A stretch of 64,000 nt of DNA, taken from Dactylosporangium fulvum (GTDB lineage: Bacteria > Actinomycetota > Actinomycetes > Mycobacteriales > Micromonosporaceae). Below, piece by piece: positions 8,462 to 18,048 of this stretch; position 1 is the first letter of the stretch; each line of letters opens with the position of its first letter. Location of the stretch: positions 9,262,501 to 9,326,500 of the forward strand of contig NZ_CP073720.1 of NCBI RefSeq assembly GCF_025137375.1, in the 5' to 3' direction. A program made the translations under genes and the position numbers. The notes under the pieces are model-generated. The model made no database searches. It saw nothing but the letters and a program-made list of their open reading frames with translations, and had not been told where the DNA came from.

Positions 8462-9976
8462 TCAAGCGAGCAGCACGCCATGGTCGACCGCGTCCCCAGC
8501 GATGACGGCGAGTGCCTGACGCAGCTCGGCGTACCGCTCGCCGAGCTCATGCCCGGCCTCGACCTCGACCTCGCGCAGGGCGTGCTGCAGCCACCGCCGG
8601 CAGTCCTTCTTGTCCGGCAGCTTGGGCGGCCCGCCGGGTGACGTCTTCGGCTGCCACATCGCATAACAGCTGGCGTTGAGCCCGACGCCGAGCGGCGGCA
8701 GCACCTCGGCCGCCCCAGCGGACCGGTCGGCACCACCCACCGCGGACAGGTTGTCGACCGCCGCGGCGCCGGTGAGCACGGCGACCGCCGAGGTGGTGGT
8801 CACCAGCAGCGCCCGGTCGCGCTCCCGGCCGTCGTGCGACGATTCGGCGGCCCGCCTGGCGGCGGCCCCGATCCGCCGCAGGATCGCCTCGTCGGGTGCC
8901 TCGTCGAGCAGCTCGCCGAAGACCGCGCCGATCACCTCGCGGGTGTCGGCGTGCAGCCGGCGGGTCGTGCGGACGGACAGCGCATGCAGCTCGCGGTCGA
9001 GGACATACGGCAGCTCCGGGCACCCCCTGCCCGACCCGAGCTCCTGGACGCAACGCACGTGGATGGTGGCCAGGTTGATCGAGACCTGCTGGAGGGCGGC
9101 GAGGCGGCGCGCCTCGACCTCTTGGTCGAGCCGCTCCTGCCAGGTGTCACCGGTGGCCGAGACCGTCACCGCGGCGACCGTGCCGGGCCGGGCCGTGGGG
9201 GCGGCGTGCTGGTCGGACCAGGTCTCGAGCTGGTGGCGCAGTTCGGCGACGCCGAAGGTCCCGGCCGGGTCGAGCGAGACCGGGAACCACAACGCGGTGG
9301 CCAGGCGCGGACCGCGGGAGGCGAGCAGCGCCCGGTTCGCGGCGAGCATCTCGGGCCAGTGGTCGTGCTGGTCGATGCGGGTGAGCACCAGCGCGATCCG
9401 CTCCACGCGCTCGGCGGCGACGGCGAGGAGGTCGAGGTCGGCGCGCGACAGTGGTGCGCCGGCATCGACCACGAAGAGCAGGCCGAGCCCGTGCTCGGCG
9501 GCGTCGAGGACGATCTCGGCGTTGGCGGTGTCCAGGCCCCCGCTGCCGGGCGTGTCGACCAGTGCCACGCGCTTGAGCAGGGCCGCCGGGTGGGTGATCT
9601 CGATCCGGCGGGCGGGCCGCTGGGCGCCGCTCTTCGGCGCGGCCGGCGGCCGGGGATCGCGATGCCCGGGCACGAACGCCTGCGCGCCGGGCTCCTCGCC
9701 GTGGCGGAACACGCGCCAGGAGTCCCCCGCCGGCGCCTCGTCCTGCGCAGTACGGCAGATCAGCGCGTCGACCAGGGCGGTCTTCCCGCTCAGCGGGGAA
9801 CCGGCGACCACGGCGTAGGACTGAGCCCCCGGCGCTGGTCGGGCCTGGGGTGACACCCGCCGATGGCGACTGCCGCGGATCGGCATCGCGGACACTGGAC
9901 TCCCGGTCGTCACCTCGGCGCCCGGTGTCGTGACACTCAGATCGATCAGCGGTGCCTGCATGAGCCCAGACCCCAT
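8462..9976 (-). CDS. Dynamin-like GTPase
   Basis: Large GTP-binding protein of 504 residues. G1 P-loop GSPLSGKT (59-66), G3 DTPG (141-144) and G4-like TRID (199-202) define a GTPase; the long helical C-terminal half is typical of bacterial dynamin-type proteins. A hydrophobic stretch lies near 410-430 (LLVTTTSAVAVLTGAAAV). The ATG at 9976 is chosen because a perfect AAGGAGG stands 6 nt upstream; 40 residues of the longer frame are rejected. Membrane association is inference. It stands alone, 15 bp upstream of clpS. Confidence 0.8.
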   Translation of the reverse strand: MGSGLMQAPLIDLSVTTPGAEVTTGSPVSAMPIRGSRHRRVSPQARPAPGAQSYAVVAGSPLSGKTALVDALICRTAQDEAPAGDSWRVFRHGEEPGAQAFVPGHRDPRPPAAPKSGAQRPARRIEITHPAALLKRVALVDTPGSGGLDTANAEIVLDAAEHGLGLLFVVDAGAPLSRADLDLLAVAAERVERIALVLTRIDQHDHWPEMLAANRALLASRGPRLATALWFPVSLDPAGTFGVAELRHQLETWSDQHAAPTARPGTVAAVTVSATGDTWQERLDQEVEARRLAALQQVSINLATIHVRCVQELGSGRGCPELPYVLDRELHALSVRTTRRLHADTREVIGAVFGELLDEAPDEAILRRIGAAARRAAESSHDGRERDRALLVTTTSAVAVLTGAAAVDNLSAVGGADRSAGAAEVLPPLGVGLNASCYAMWQPKTSPGGPPKLPDKKDCRRWLQHALREVEVEAGHELGERYAELRQALAVIAGDAVDHGVLLA

Positions 9977-10160
9977 GTGCGACCTCCTTGTGCACGCCCG
10001 GGATGTACCTTCCGCACGCAATGTGGACGGATCTGCGAGCGGCATCGGAACGCTACGTGAACAGGCACTTACCACAGCAGGGTTACTGCTACTCAACTGA
10101 ATCCGAACGCCTTACTCAAGTTGCCGCTTCCGCGGGTACTCGCAGTAATCAACCTATCGA

Positions 10161-10172
10161 TATGCTGCGACT
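10161..10172 (+). promoter_or_regulatory. Leaderless -10 box of the LuxR-type regulator gene
   Basis: TATGCT at 10161-10166 is followed after 6 nt by the GTG start at 10173. This TANNNT spacing is that of actinobacterial leaderless transcripts, and no Shine-Dalgarno is present. Confidence 0.6.
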
Positions 10173-12797
10173 GTGCCCCCCTGGAGCTTCGTCGGTCGAA
10201 ACGCAGAGCTGATCCGAGTCGCCGAGGCCGCATCCGGTTCCACCGGTCGCGGTCTGATTCTCGGCGGACCACCCGGCATCGGCAAGAGCCGATTGCTGAG
10301 AGAGGGCGTCAACGCCCTCGACCAGGACAGACTCGCCGTCTGGACGGCGACCGCCAACGCCGCGACGGCCGGTCTCCCCCTCGGCGGGCTGGCCCAGGTG
10401 CTGCCGCCCGACCAGCCCGCGGGCGGCTCGCCCGCCGGGCTGCTGCGCTGGGCGGTCGACGCGCTGCACCGGCAGGCGGCCGGCCGGCCGATCGTCGTGG
10501 CGGTCGACGACGCCCACCTGCTCGACCCGCTGTCGGCGGCACTGGTCTACTACGTGGCCCGCTCCGAGAACGCGACGGTCATCGGCACGGTCCGCACCGG
10601 CGAGCCGGTCCACGACCCGATCAGCGCCCTGTGGAAGGACGACCTGGTCGAGCGGATCGAGCTCAGCCCGCTGACCCTCCAGGAGACCTCCGACCTGCTC
10701 CAGCAGGTCCTCGGCGGCCCGGTCGACTCGGCGTCCGTCGACCGGCTCTGGCAGCTCTCCCAGGGCAACGCCCTGCTGCTGCGCGAGCTGGTGATCGCCG
10801 CGCACGCCGCCGGCGAGATCATCGAGAGCTACGGCATGCAGCGGTGGACCGGCAAGGTCGACCTGGCGCCGACGCTGACCGAGGTGGTCGACGCGCGCAT
10901 CGGCAAGCTCACCCCACAGGAGCGGGCGGTGCTCGAGCTGGTCGCCTTCGGCGAGCCGATCGGCCTGCCGCTGCTGGTCAACGCGACCGACCTGGCCACC
11001 GTCGAGACGGCCGAGGAGCGGCAGCTCATCCGGGTCGTGGTCGAGGACCGGCGCACCACTGTCCGCCTGGCCCATCCGCTGTACGGCGAGGTCGTCCGCC
11101 GCCGCTGCCCGGTCACCCGGTTCCGCCGGCTGCTGGACCAGCTCGCCACGCTCGTCGAGGGCAGCGGCGCCCGCCGCCGTGACGACCTGCTGCGGGTCGC
11201 GGTGTGGCGGCTCGACAGCGACACCGCGCGCGACCCGGTGCAGCTGCTCAACGCCTGCCGGCTCGCGTTCGCGACGTACGACATGGCCCTCGCGATGCGG
11301 CTCGGCAAGGCCGCCGTCGCGGCGGGCGGCGGGTTCGACGCGGCCGAGACGCTCGCCACGATCCTGATGTTCGCCAACTGCCCCGAGGAGGGCGCGCGGA
11401 TCCTCGACGAGAACGAGGACCAGATCATCGACGAGGCGCAGCGCAGCCGCTGGCTCGCCGTCCGGCACATCACCTCGCACTGGGGCCTCGGCGACCCGAC
11501 GACCGTCGACGAGCTCAACCGGCAGACGCACAAGCTCACCGACCTGCGGGAGCGCTCGCTCGCCCTGGCCGTCGAGTCCACCATGCGGCTGCACCGCGGC
11601 GACTCCGGCCAGGCCCTGACCCTGGCCCGGACCGTGCTGGACAGCCCGGCCAGCGCCCCGGGCCCGCGCGCCCTGGCCCGCAGCATCATGGGCCACCTCC
11701 AGGCGATGCGCGGCGCCCCGGTGCAGACGGTCAAGGCGATGGCCGCGCTCGACGCCGACGCCGCCCAGTGGCGGGCCGAGGTGCCGTACATCCAGCTCGG
11801 CGTCGAGCTGGCCCGCGGCACGGCGACGATCCTCGCCGCCGACCTCGAGGCCGTCGACGCGATCGTCGCCGCCGAGTTCGCCGGCATGGCCGACGCGGGC
11901 AACTTCCTGCTCGGCTCCGGCTATCTCCAGATCGTCCGGGCCCAGGCCGCCCGGCTGCGCGGCCGTCTCCAGGAGGCCGGCCGGGCGGCCAGCCAGGCGA
12001 GCGCGGCGCTGGCCACCGGCCGGATCTTCGTCGCGCTCGCGCACGCCGAGCGGGCGCACATCGCGGCCCTCTGCGGCGACCCGGCGGCCGCCACCGCCGC
12101 CTTCGCCGAGGCCGAGCGGGCGCACTACCGCTCGATGGAGGTGCTGTACCCCTGGCTGGAGGAGGCCCGGGCGTGGGTCGCGGTGGCCTCCGGCGACATC
12201 ACCACCGCCGCCGAGGTGCTGCGCCTGCTGGCCGCCCGCAACCGCAGCGACGGCTTCGCCGCGCACGAGATGTTCGCGCTCTACCACCTCGGCCGGCTCG
12301 GTTTCGCCGCCGAGGTCCACGAGCGGCTCGATGTGCTCGCGCAGACGGTCGAGGGCCGGCTCGCGCCGGCGATCGCGTGGCACGTGCGCGCCATCGCCGA
12401 GGAAGACGGTGGCAGCCTGCTGGCCGTCGCCGAGGAGCTCGCGGAGATGGAGCTGAACCTCTTCGCCGCGGAGGCCGCCGCCGGGGCCGTCACGCTGCTG
12501 CGGAGCATCCGGTCGCCGCAGACCCCGCGCGCGGCGCAGCGCCTCGCCGAGCTGCGGGCCGAGTGCCAGCTCGCGGCGACGCCGGCGCTGGTCGTACCGC
12601 AGCCGATGCTCACCGGCCGGGAACGGCAGATCGCCAAGCTCGCCGCCGCCGGCGTGCCGTCGAAGGAGATCGCCGATCAGCTGTACCTGTCCTCCCGTAC
12701 CGTCGACAACCATTTGATGCGGGTGTACGCCAAGCTCGGCGTCACCGGGCGCGCCGAGCTGGCCGCCGCGCTGCGGTCCCTGCCGCCGGAGGAGTGA
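10173..12797 (+). CDS. LuxR-family transcriptional regulator with AAA ATPase domain (LAL type)
   Basis: Large ATP-binding regulator of 874 residues. Walker A GGPPGIGKS is at 31-39 and Walker B VVAVDDAHLL at about 109-118. A long helical TPR-like middle follows, and a C-terminal LuxR helix-turn-helix begins LTGRERQIAKLAAAGVPSKE and contains SSRTVDNHLMRVYAKLGV. LAL regulators sense a ligand through the middle region and usually act on nearby clusters. No biosynthetic cluster lies here; the closest downstream genes are pncB-pncA, 36 bp away in the same direction, so control of NAD salvage is possible but only inferred. Confidence 0.92.
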   Translation: MPPWSFVGRNAELIRVAEAASGSTGRGLILGGPPGIGKSRLLREGVNALDQDRLAVWTATANAATAGLPLGGLAQVLPPDQPAGGSPAGLLRWAVDALHRQAAGRPIVVAVDDAHLLDPLSAALVYYVARSENATVIGTVRTGEPVHDPISALWKDDLVERIELSPLTLQETSDLLQQVLGGPVDSASVDRLWQLSQGNALLLRELVIAAHAAGEIIESYGMQRWTGKVDLAPTLTEVVDARIGKLTPQERAVLELVAFGEPIGLPLLVNATDLATVETAEERQLIRVVVEDRRTTVRLAHPLYGEVVRRRCPVTRFRRLLDQLATLVEGSGARRRDDLLRVAVWRLDSDTARDPVQLLNACRLAFATYDMALAMRLGKAAVAAGGGFDAAETLATILMFANCPEEGARILDENEDQIIDEAQRSRWLAVRHITSHWGLGDPTTVDELNRQTHKLTDLRERSLALAVESTMRLHRGDSGQALTLARTVLDSPASAPGPRALARSIMGHLQAMRGAPVQTVKAMAALDADAAQWRAEVPYIQLGVELARGTATILAADLEAVDAIVAAEFAGMADAGNFLLGSGYLQIVRAQAARLRGRLQEAGRAASQASAALATGRIFVALAHAERAHIAALCGDPAAATAAFAEAERAHYRSMEVLYPWLEEARAWVAVASGDITTAAEVLRLLAARNRSDGFAAHEMFALYHLGRLGFAAEVHERLDVLAQTVEGRLAPAIAWHVRAIAEEDGGSLLAVAEELAEMELNLFAAEAAAGAVTLLRSIRSPQTPRAAQRLAELRAECQLAATPALVVPQPMLTGRERQIAKLAAAGVPSKEIADQLYLSSRTVDNHLMRVYAKLGVTGRAELAAALRSLPPEE

Positions 12798-12804
12798 CCG
12801 GGGT

Positions 12805-12833
12805 CCTATTCGGGGTGGAATAGGGTTGGCGGT
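12805..12833 (+). promoter_or_regulatory. Inverted repeat and leaderless promoter before pncB
   Basis: CCTATTC (12805-12811) and GAATAGG (12818-12824) form a perfect 7-bp inverted repeat around GGGGTG. The right arm overlaps TAGGGT (12821-12826), a -10 box 7 nt before the pncB GTG. A repressor bound here would block pncB transcription; the regulator is unknown. Confidence 0.5.
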
Positions 12834-14120
12834 GTGACCACAAGCTCGCTGCTGACCGACCATTACGAGCTGACGATGCTGTCGGCGGCGCTGCGTGACG
12901 GCACCGCCGACCGACGTTGCGTGTTCGAGGTCTTCGCGCGCCGCCTGCCGACCGGCCGCCGCTACGGTGTGGTCGCCGGCACCGGCCGCCTGCCGTCGCT
13001 CATCGCCGACTTCCGCTTCTCGGAGGAGGACGTCGCGTTCCTCGCCGAGCGCGGCATCGTCGACCAGGCGACCGCGCAGTGGCTCGCCGACTATCGCTTC
13101 TCCGGCGACATCGACGGCTACGCCGAGGGAGAGCTGTTCTTCCCGGGCTCGCCGATCCTCACGGTGAGCGGCACGTTCGCCGAGTGTGTGGTCCTGGAGA
13201 CGCTGGTGCTGTCGGTGCTCAACCACGACAGCGCGATCGCGGCCGCCGCCGCCCGCATGGTGACCGCCGCGCGCGGGCGCTCGGTCATCGAGATGGGCTC
13301 CCGGCGGACACACGAGGAGTCGGCCGTCGCCGCCGCCCGGGCCGCCTATCTGGCCGGATTCGCGTTCACGTCGAACCTCGAGGCCGGCCGGCGGTACGGC
13401 ATCCCGACCACCGGCACCGCGGCCCACGCGTTCACGCTGCTGCACGACTCGGAGCAGGCAGCGTTCGCCTCGCAGGTGGCGACGCTGGGCAAGCAGACGA
13501 CGCTGCTCGTCGACACCTACGACATCGCGCAGGGCATCCGCAACGCGATCGCCGTCGCCGGGTCGGACCTGCGTGCCGTCCGCATCGACTCGGGCGACCT
13601 GTCGGTGCTCGCCTCGGAGTCGCGGGCCCTGCTCGACTCCCTCGGCGCCACCGACACGCAGATCATCGTGTCGGGCGATCTCGACGAATACGCCATCGCC
13701 GCCCTGGCCGCCGAGCCCGTCGACGCGTACGGTGCCGGCACCGCGGTCGTCGTGGGCTCGGGTGCGCCGACCGCCGGACTGGTCTACAAGCTGGTCGAGG
13801 TGGACGGCCGCCCAGTGGTGAAGCGGTCGGAGCACAAGGCCACGGTCGGCGGCCGGAAGACGGCGGTACGGCGACACAAGCCCACCGGCACCGCCACCGA
13901 GGAGGTCGTCGTCTCGCTCGGCGCACCCGCCCCGGAGCCGCACGACCGGCTGCTGCAGCGGCCGTTCCTGCGCGACGGTGAGCCCGCGGCCAACCTGCCG
14001 ACGCTGCACGACTCGCGTGAGCACCTGCGCCAGTGCCTCATCTCCATCCCGTGGGAGGGGCTCAAGCTCTCCGCCGGTGACCCGGCGGTTCCGGTCACGA
14101 TGCTAGGAGGCTCCGCATGA
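12834..14120 (+). CDS. pncB: Nicotinate phosphoribosyltransferase
   Basis: Converts nicotinate and PRPP to nicotinate mononucleotide in the Preiss-Handler NAD salvage route. The 428 residues begin SSLLTDHYELTMLSAALRDG, the family opening. GSRRTHEESA (155-164) and GTAAHAF (194-200, with the likely phospho-histidine H198) are visible, followed by VRIDSGDL. The GTG start is preceded by a TANNNT -10 with 7-nt spacing. The stop overlaps the pncA start (ATGA), so substrate supply and use are coupled. Confidence 0.96.
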   Translation: MTTSSLLTDHYELTMLSAALRDGTADRRCVFEVFARRLPTGRRYGVVAGTGRLPSLIADFRFSEEDVAFLAERGIVDQATAQWLADYRFSGDIDGYAEGELFFPGSPILTVSGTFAECVVLETLVLSVLNHDSAIAAAAARMVTAARGRSVIEMGSRRTHEESAVAAARAAYLAGFAFTSNLEAGRRYGIPTTGTAAHAFTLLHDSEQAAFASQVATLGKQTTLLVDTYDIAQGIRNAIAVAGSDLRAVRIDSGDLSVLASESRALLDSLGATDTQIIVSGDLDEYAIAALAAEPVDAYGAGTAVVVGSGAPTAGLVYKLVEVDGRPVVKRSEHKATVGGRKTAVRRHKPTGTATEEVVVSLGAPAPEPHDRLLQRPFLRDGEPAANLPTLHDSREHLRQCLISIPWEGLKLSAGDPAVPVTMLGGSA

Positions 14121-14704
14121 CCCGGGCGTTGATCATCGTCGACGTGCAGAAGGACTTCTGTGAAGGCGGCTCACTGGCCGTCGCCGGCGGCGCCTCGGTG
14201 GCCGCCGCGATCACCGAGGCGCTGGCGTCGACGGCCCCGACGTCCACATCGTGGGAGCACATCGTGGCGACGCAGGACCACCACATCGACCCGGGCCCGC
14301 ACTTCTCGGCGCAGCCCGACTACGTCGCGACCTGGCCGAATCACTGCGTGGTCGGCACCGACGGCGTCGACTTCCACCCGGCGCTGAACACGTCGCGGAT
14401 CGAGGCGGTCTTCAAGAAGGGTGCGTACGAGGCCGCGTACTCGGGCTTCGAGGGCGCGGCCGACGGCGTCGGCCTGGCGTCGTGGCTGCGCGAGCGCGCG
14501 GTGACCGACGTCGACGTGGTCGGCATCGCGACCGACCACTGCGTGCTGGCGACCGCCATGGATGCGGCGCGTGAGGGTTTCGTTACGACCGTGTTGCTCG
14601 ACCTCACAGCCGGTGTCGCACCCGCTACGACTTCGATGGCCCTGGTCACCCTGAGGAAGGCAGGGGTGAACCTGGTGGGTGAACCGGTCGTTGCCGGGAG
14701 TTGA
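14117..14704 (+). CDS. pncA: Nicotinamidase
   Basis: Hydrolyses nicotinamide to nicotinate, the substrate of PncB. The 195 residues have the catalytic triad D9 (IIVDVQKDF), K100/K101 (FKKG) and C142 (ATDHCVLAT), plus metal ligands D54 and H56 in QDHHIDPGPHF. AGGAGG precedes the ATG and the start overlaps the pncB stop. Homologues also activate pyrazinamide. Confidence 0.96.
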   Translation: MTRALIIVDVQKDFCEGGSLAVAGGASVAAAITEALASTAPTSTSWEHIVATQDHHIDPGPHFSAQPDYVATWPNHCVVGTDGVDFHPALNTSRIEAVFKKGAYEAAYSGFEGAADGVGLASWLRERAVTDVDVVGIATDHCVLATAMDAAREGFVTTVLLDLTAGVAPATTSMALVTLRKAGVNLVGEPVVAGS

Positions 14705-14834
14705 CCGACCGGCGGATGGCACGCGGCTGGACTTGCCGTGTAACAAGCGACGTGTACCGTCATGCGAGCAAGCGGTTCCGCGAACGATGTGAGGACTTTT
14801 CACGTCACAACGTAAGGAGCGCCTACACGGAGCG

Positions 14835-14863
14835 TGGCGAAAAAGGCAAGATTTCGCTACGCT
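14835..14863 (+). promoter_or_regulatory. Candidate promoter of the STAS gene
   Basis: TGGCGA (14835-14840) and TACGCT (14858-14863) are separated by 17 bp, about 55 nt before the GTG at 14918. The -35 is weak. Confidence 0.35.
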
Positions 14864-14917
14864 TGCGGGACCTCGAAGGGTCGTCCATGGTGGACGGCTC
14901 AGCACCAGGAGGGTCAC

Positions 14918-15295
14918 GTGAAGTTGTCGATCGAGACTCGCCCTTCGGATCAGCGCGAGGCATTGCTGACGCTGAGTGGCGAAATCGACTATGAGACCGC
15001 TCAGGAGCTCCGTAACGCAGTGAGCTCAGTGCTCGACGGAAGCATCGACCTACTCGTCATCGATCTTGCGAAGGTCACCTTCCTCGACTCCACCGGGATC
15101 GGCACCCTTGTCGTAGCCAAGCGCATCTGCCACAGCATGGGCGTCAAGCTCGACATCCGCCGCCCCAACCCGTTCATCGCACGTCTGTTCGCCGTGGTGG
15201 GTGTCAGCGACATCCTTGGCGTGCCGATCCCGCCCGGCACCGTCTCGGGCCGACTGCCCCAGCCTCGCGAACGCGAAGTAACCCAGCCCGCCTGA
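14918..15295 (+). CDS. STAS-domain anti-sigma factor antagonist
   Basis: Anti-anti-sigma protein of 125 residues, related to SpoIIAA/RsbV/BldG. The phospho-acceptor motif DSTGIG (57-62) has S58 as the likely phosphorylated serine. Unphosphorylated protein would bind a partner anti-sigma kinase and free a sigma factor. The GTG at 14918 has AGGAGGG 4 nt upstream; the longer frame adds 28 unconserved residues. No kinase or sigma gene lies beside it. A strong terminator follows. Confidence 0.9.
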   Translation: MKLSIETRPSDQREALLTLSGEIDYETAQELRNAVSSVLDGSIDLLVIDLAKVTFLDSTGIGTLVVAKRICHSMGVKLDIRRPNPFIARLFAVVGVSDILGVPIPPGTVSGRLPQPREREVTQPA

Positions 15296-15377
15296 CGCAT
15301 AGATCAAGCTTCATCCGCTCCACCTTTCGGGTCCATGGTCTCGACCCATTTTTGAGTGGTTCTTGCGGTTCGCTTAA

Positions 15378-15411
15378 GGGAGCGCCTCCACCTCCGTTCG
15401 GAGGCGCTCCC
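15378..15411 (+). terminator. Hairpin terminator after the STAS gene
   Basis: A perfect 12-bp stem (GGGAGCGCCTCC with GGAGGCGCTCCC) around a 10-nt loop lies 82 nt after the STAS stop. Confidence 0.8.
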
Positions 15412-15880
15412 GACCCGCGCCCACATTCCGGGACGTCCCCCACTCGGGTGGTCTCTTGTCCCCGGTCGGCTCGACATCGCCTCCTAACTGCGAACCCAAG
15501 CCGCCGTACGGCCGAGTCTCGTCACAACTGCCCGACACGCGGCCACACCTCAGCCTTGTCGCCTCCCACCCCGAGCCGTGGGCACCCACCCGCCTCGGCA
15601 CACAGGCTGCCCACCCGCCCCCGGTCGCCAGGGCCGCCCCTCGTGAACCGCCCGGAAGGCACTTCGCACCCGCGCACCGCCTCAGGACGGTCATGCTCAT
15701 GGGCTCGGGCCATTCCGCCCACTCGGAGACGCTGTACAGATCACGGAGTTTCCTCGGGCCCTGGACCCCGAAGATGCTCCACGATCCCGAGCCGCCCGGG
15801 CGGCCGCCGCATGGATCGCCGGTCTTCTGGAGGCGACGGCGTTCCCCCGTGTGAGCACGCTGTCGCAGCTTCCGGAAGAC
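15412..15880. other. Gene-poor stretch between the STAS terminator and the IS21 element
   Basis: No gene is convincing. The last about 49 codons (15734-15880, plus strand) form a protein-like open frame rich in Ala and Arg that ends exactly at the TGA that opens the insertion sequence. This could be the stump of an interrupted gene, but no start is visible and the family is not recognised. Confidence 0.4.
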
Positions 15881-15934
15881 TGACCCCCGGTGGATCTTTG
15901 AATTTTGACCCCTCCGTTCTGATGATCTTGGAGG

Positions 15935-17206
15935 GTGTTGAGCGTGGAGGACTGGGCAGAGATCCGTCGTTTGCACCGGGCGGAGGGGGTGCCGATCAAG
16001 GAGATCGTCCGGCGGTTGGGGGTGGCTCGGAACACGGTGCGGGCGGCGTTGGCGTCGGATCGGCCGCCGCGGTATGAGCGGCCGGCGCGTGGGTCGGTGG
16101 TGGATGCGTTCGAGCCGCGGATCCGGGTGTTGCTGGGTGAGTGGCCGCGGATGCCGGTTCCGGTGATCGCGCAGCGGATCGGCTGGCCGTATTCGTTGTC
16201 GCCGTTGAAGAAGCGGCTGGCGCAGATCCGGCCGGAGTACGTGGGGATCGACCCGGTCGACCGGGTCGTCTATGAGCCGGGGCAGATCACGCAGTGCGAT
16301 CTGTGGTTCCCGCAGCCGCGGATCCCGGTCGCTGCGGGTCAGGACCGGGTGTTGCCGGTGCTGGTGATGACGCTCGGGTTCTCCCGGTTCATGACCGCGA
16401 CGATGATCCCGACCCGGCAGGCCGGGGACATCCTGTCCGGGATGTGGCTGCTGATCTGCGGGATCGGGCGCGTCACCCGGACCCTGGTCTGGGATCGGGA
16501 GTCCGCGATCGGCGGGACCGGCAGGGTCAGCGCCCCGGCGGCGGCGTTCGCCGGGACCCTCGCCACCCGCATCCAGTTGGCCCCGCCCCGCGACCCGGAA
16601 TACAAGGGCATGGTGGAACGCGCCAACGGCTATCTGGAGACGTCGTTCCTGCCCGGCAGGCGGTTCACCTCACCCACCGACTTCAACACCCAGCTCGGTG
16701 ACTGGCTGGGGAGCACGGCGAACACCCGCACGGTCCGCTCGATCCATGGCCGGCCCGTGGACCTCCTCGAAACGGACCGCCCGGCGATGCTGCCGCTGCC
16801 ACCGGTCGGGCCGCAAGTCGGTTTGCAGCAACGGATCCGGCTGGGCCGGGACTACTACGTGCGGGTCGACACCGTCGACTACTCCGTCGACCCGCGTTTC
16901 ATCGGCCGGTTCGTCGAGGTCACCGCCACGGCGCATCTGGTGACGGTGTCCTGCGACGGCACCGTCGTGGCCCGGCACGACCGGTCCTGGGCCAAACACG
17001 GCGTGATCACCGACCCGGGCCACGCCGCGACCGCGAAGCTGATGCGCCACGCCCTCGCCGAAGACCGCCAACGACGCCTCGCGGCCACCCGCCACCACGG
17101 CGACGGGCATCCGGTCACCCTGCGGGCCCTGCACGACTACGACGCCCTGTTCGGCGTCGACTTCAACCCAACCACCAGCACAGCAACGAGAGCGAGCAGC
17201 GAATGA
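15935..17206 (+). CDS. istA: IS21-family transposase IstA
   Basis: DDE transposase of 423 residues. The N-terminal helix-turn-helix (IKEIVRRLGVARNTVRAALA, 21-40) binds the IS ends. The catalytic core has D122 (QCDLWF), D187 (VWDRES) and E228 (MVERANG). A C-terminal beta-rich domain follows. The frame is intact and the stop overlaps the istB ATG by 4 nt, as usual in the family. Confidence 0.93.
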   Translation: MLSVEDWAEIRRLHRAEGVPIKEIVRRLGVARNTVRAALASDRPPRYERPARGSVVDAFEPRIRVLLGEWPRMPVPVIAQRIGWPYSLSPLKKRLAQIRPEYVGIDPVDRVVYEPGQITQCDLWFPQPRIPVAAGQDRVLPVLVMTLGFSRFMTATMIPTRQAGDILSGMWLLICGIGRVTRTLVWDRESAIGGTGRVSAPAAAFAGTLATRIQLAPPRDPEYKGMVERANGYLETSFLPGRRFTSPTDFNTQLGDWLGSTANTRTVRSIHGRPVDLLETDRPAMLPLPPVGPQVGLQQRIRLGRDYYVRVDTVDYSVDPRFIGRFVEVTATAHLVTVSCDGTVVARHDRSWAKHGVITDPGHAATAKLMRHALAEDRQRRLAATRHHGDGHPVTLRALHDYDALFGVDFNPTTSTATRASSE

Positions 17207-18048
17207 CCACCACCAAGACGAAATCCCAGCAAGCCCAGCCCACCGGCCCCAGAAACGGGCCCGGCGGCGGGATCAAGGACGGGATGCCGTCGATGATCGC
17301 CTACCTCACCCGGGTCCTGAAGACCCCCACCATCGGCGCGTTCTGGGAAGAACTCGCCGGTCAGGCCCGGGACGAGAACTGGTCCCACGAAGAATATCTG
17401 GCCGCGCTGCTGCAACGCCAGGTCGCCGACCGCGAGTCCAAAGGCACCGTCATGCGCATCCGCACCGCGCACTTCCCAACCGTGAAAACCCTCGAGGACT
17501 TCAACCTCGACCACCTGCCCTCACTGCGCCGCGACGTCCTCGCCCACCTCGCCACCAGCACCTACGTCGCGAAAGCCGAGAACGTGATCCTGCTCGGACC
17601 ACCCGGCCTCGGCAAAACGCACCTCGCCATCGCCCTCGGCGTCAAAGCCACCCAGGCCGGGCACTCCGTCCTGTTCGACACCGCCAGCAACTGGATCACC
17701 CGCCTCGCCGAGGCCCACCACGCCGGACGTCTCGAAGCCGAACTGAAGAAGATCCGCCGCTACAAACTGATCATCATCGATGAAGTCGGCTACATCCCGT
17801 TCGACCAGGACGCCGCGAACCTGTTCTTCCAACTCATCGCATCCCGCTACGAGCAAGGCTCCGTCATGGTCACCTCGAACCTGCCGTTCGGACGCTGGGG
17901 CGAGACCTTCTCCGACGACGTCGTCGCCGCAGCCATGATCGACCGACTCGTCCACCACGCCGAGGTCCTCACCCTCACCGGCGACTCCTACCGCACCCGC
18001 CAACGCCGCGAACTCCTCAACAAAGACAACCGCACCAACCACAACTGA
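17203..18048 (+). CDS. istB: IS21-family ATPase IstB
   Basis: AAA+ helper ATPase of 281 residues that remodels target DNA for IstA. Walker A GPPGLGKT (132-139) and Walker B LIIIDEVGY (187-195) are intact. The approximately 40 N-terminal residues are a low-complexity linker. Translationally coupled to istA. Ends 44 bp before the right IS tip. Confidence 0.94.
   Translation: MTTTKTKSQQAQPTGPRNGPGGGIKDGMPSMIAYLTRVLKTPTIGAFWEELAGQARDENWSHEEYLAALLQRQVADRESKGTVMRIRTAHFPTVKTLEDFNLDHLPSLRRDVLAHLATSTYVAKAENVILLGPPGLGKTHLAIALGVKATQAGHSVLFDTASNWITRLAEAHHAGRLEAELKKIRRYKLIIIDEVGYIPFDQDAANLFFQLIASRYEQGSVMVTSNLPFGRWGETFSDDVVAAAMIDRLVHHAEVLTLTGDSYRTRQRRELLNKDNRTNHN

Noticed and set aside
9977..10096. 40 extra N-terminal residues for the dynamin-like GTPase
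   Set aside because: A perfect AAGGAGG directs initiation at 9976, and the extra residues look non-coding.
10149..14024. 1291-codon open frame on the minus strand
   Set aside because: It is the antisense shadow of the LuxR-type regulator and pncB, both of which have clear domains; its translation is Arg/Gly/Asp-rich with no fold.
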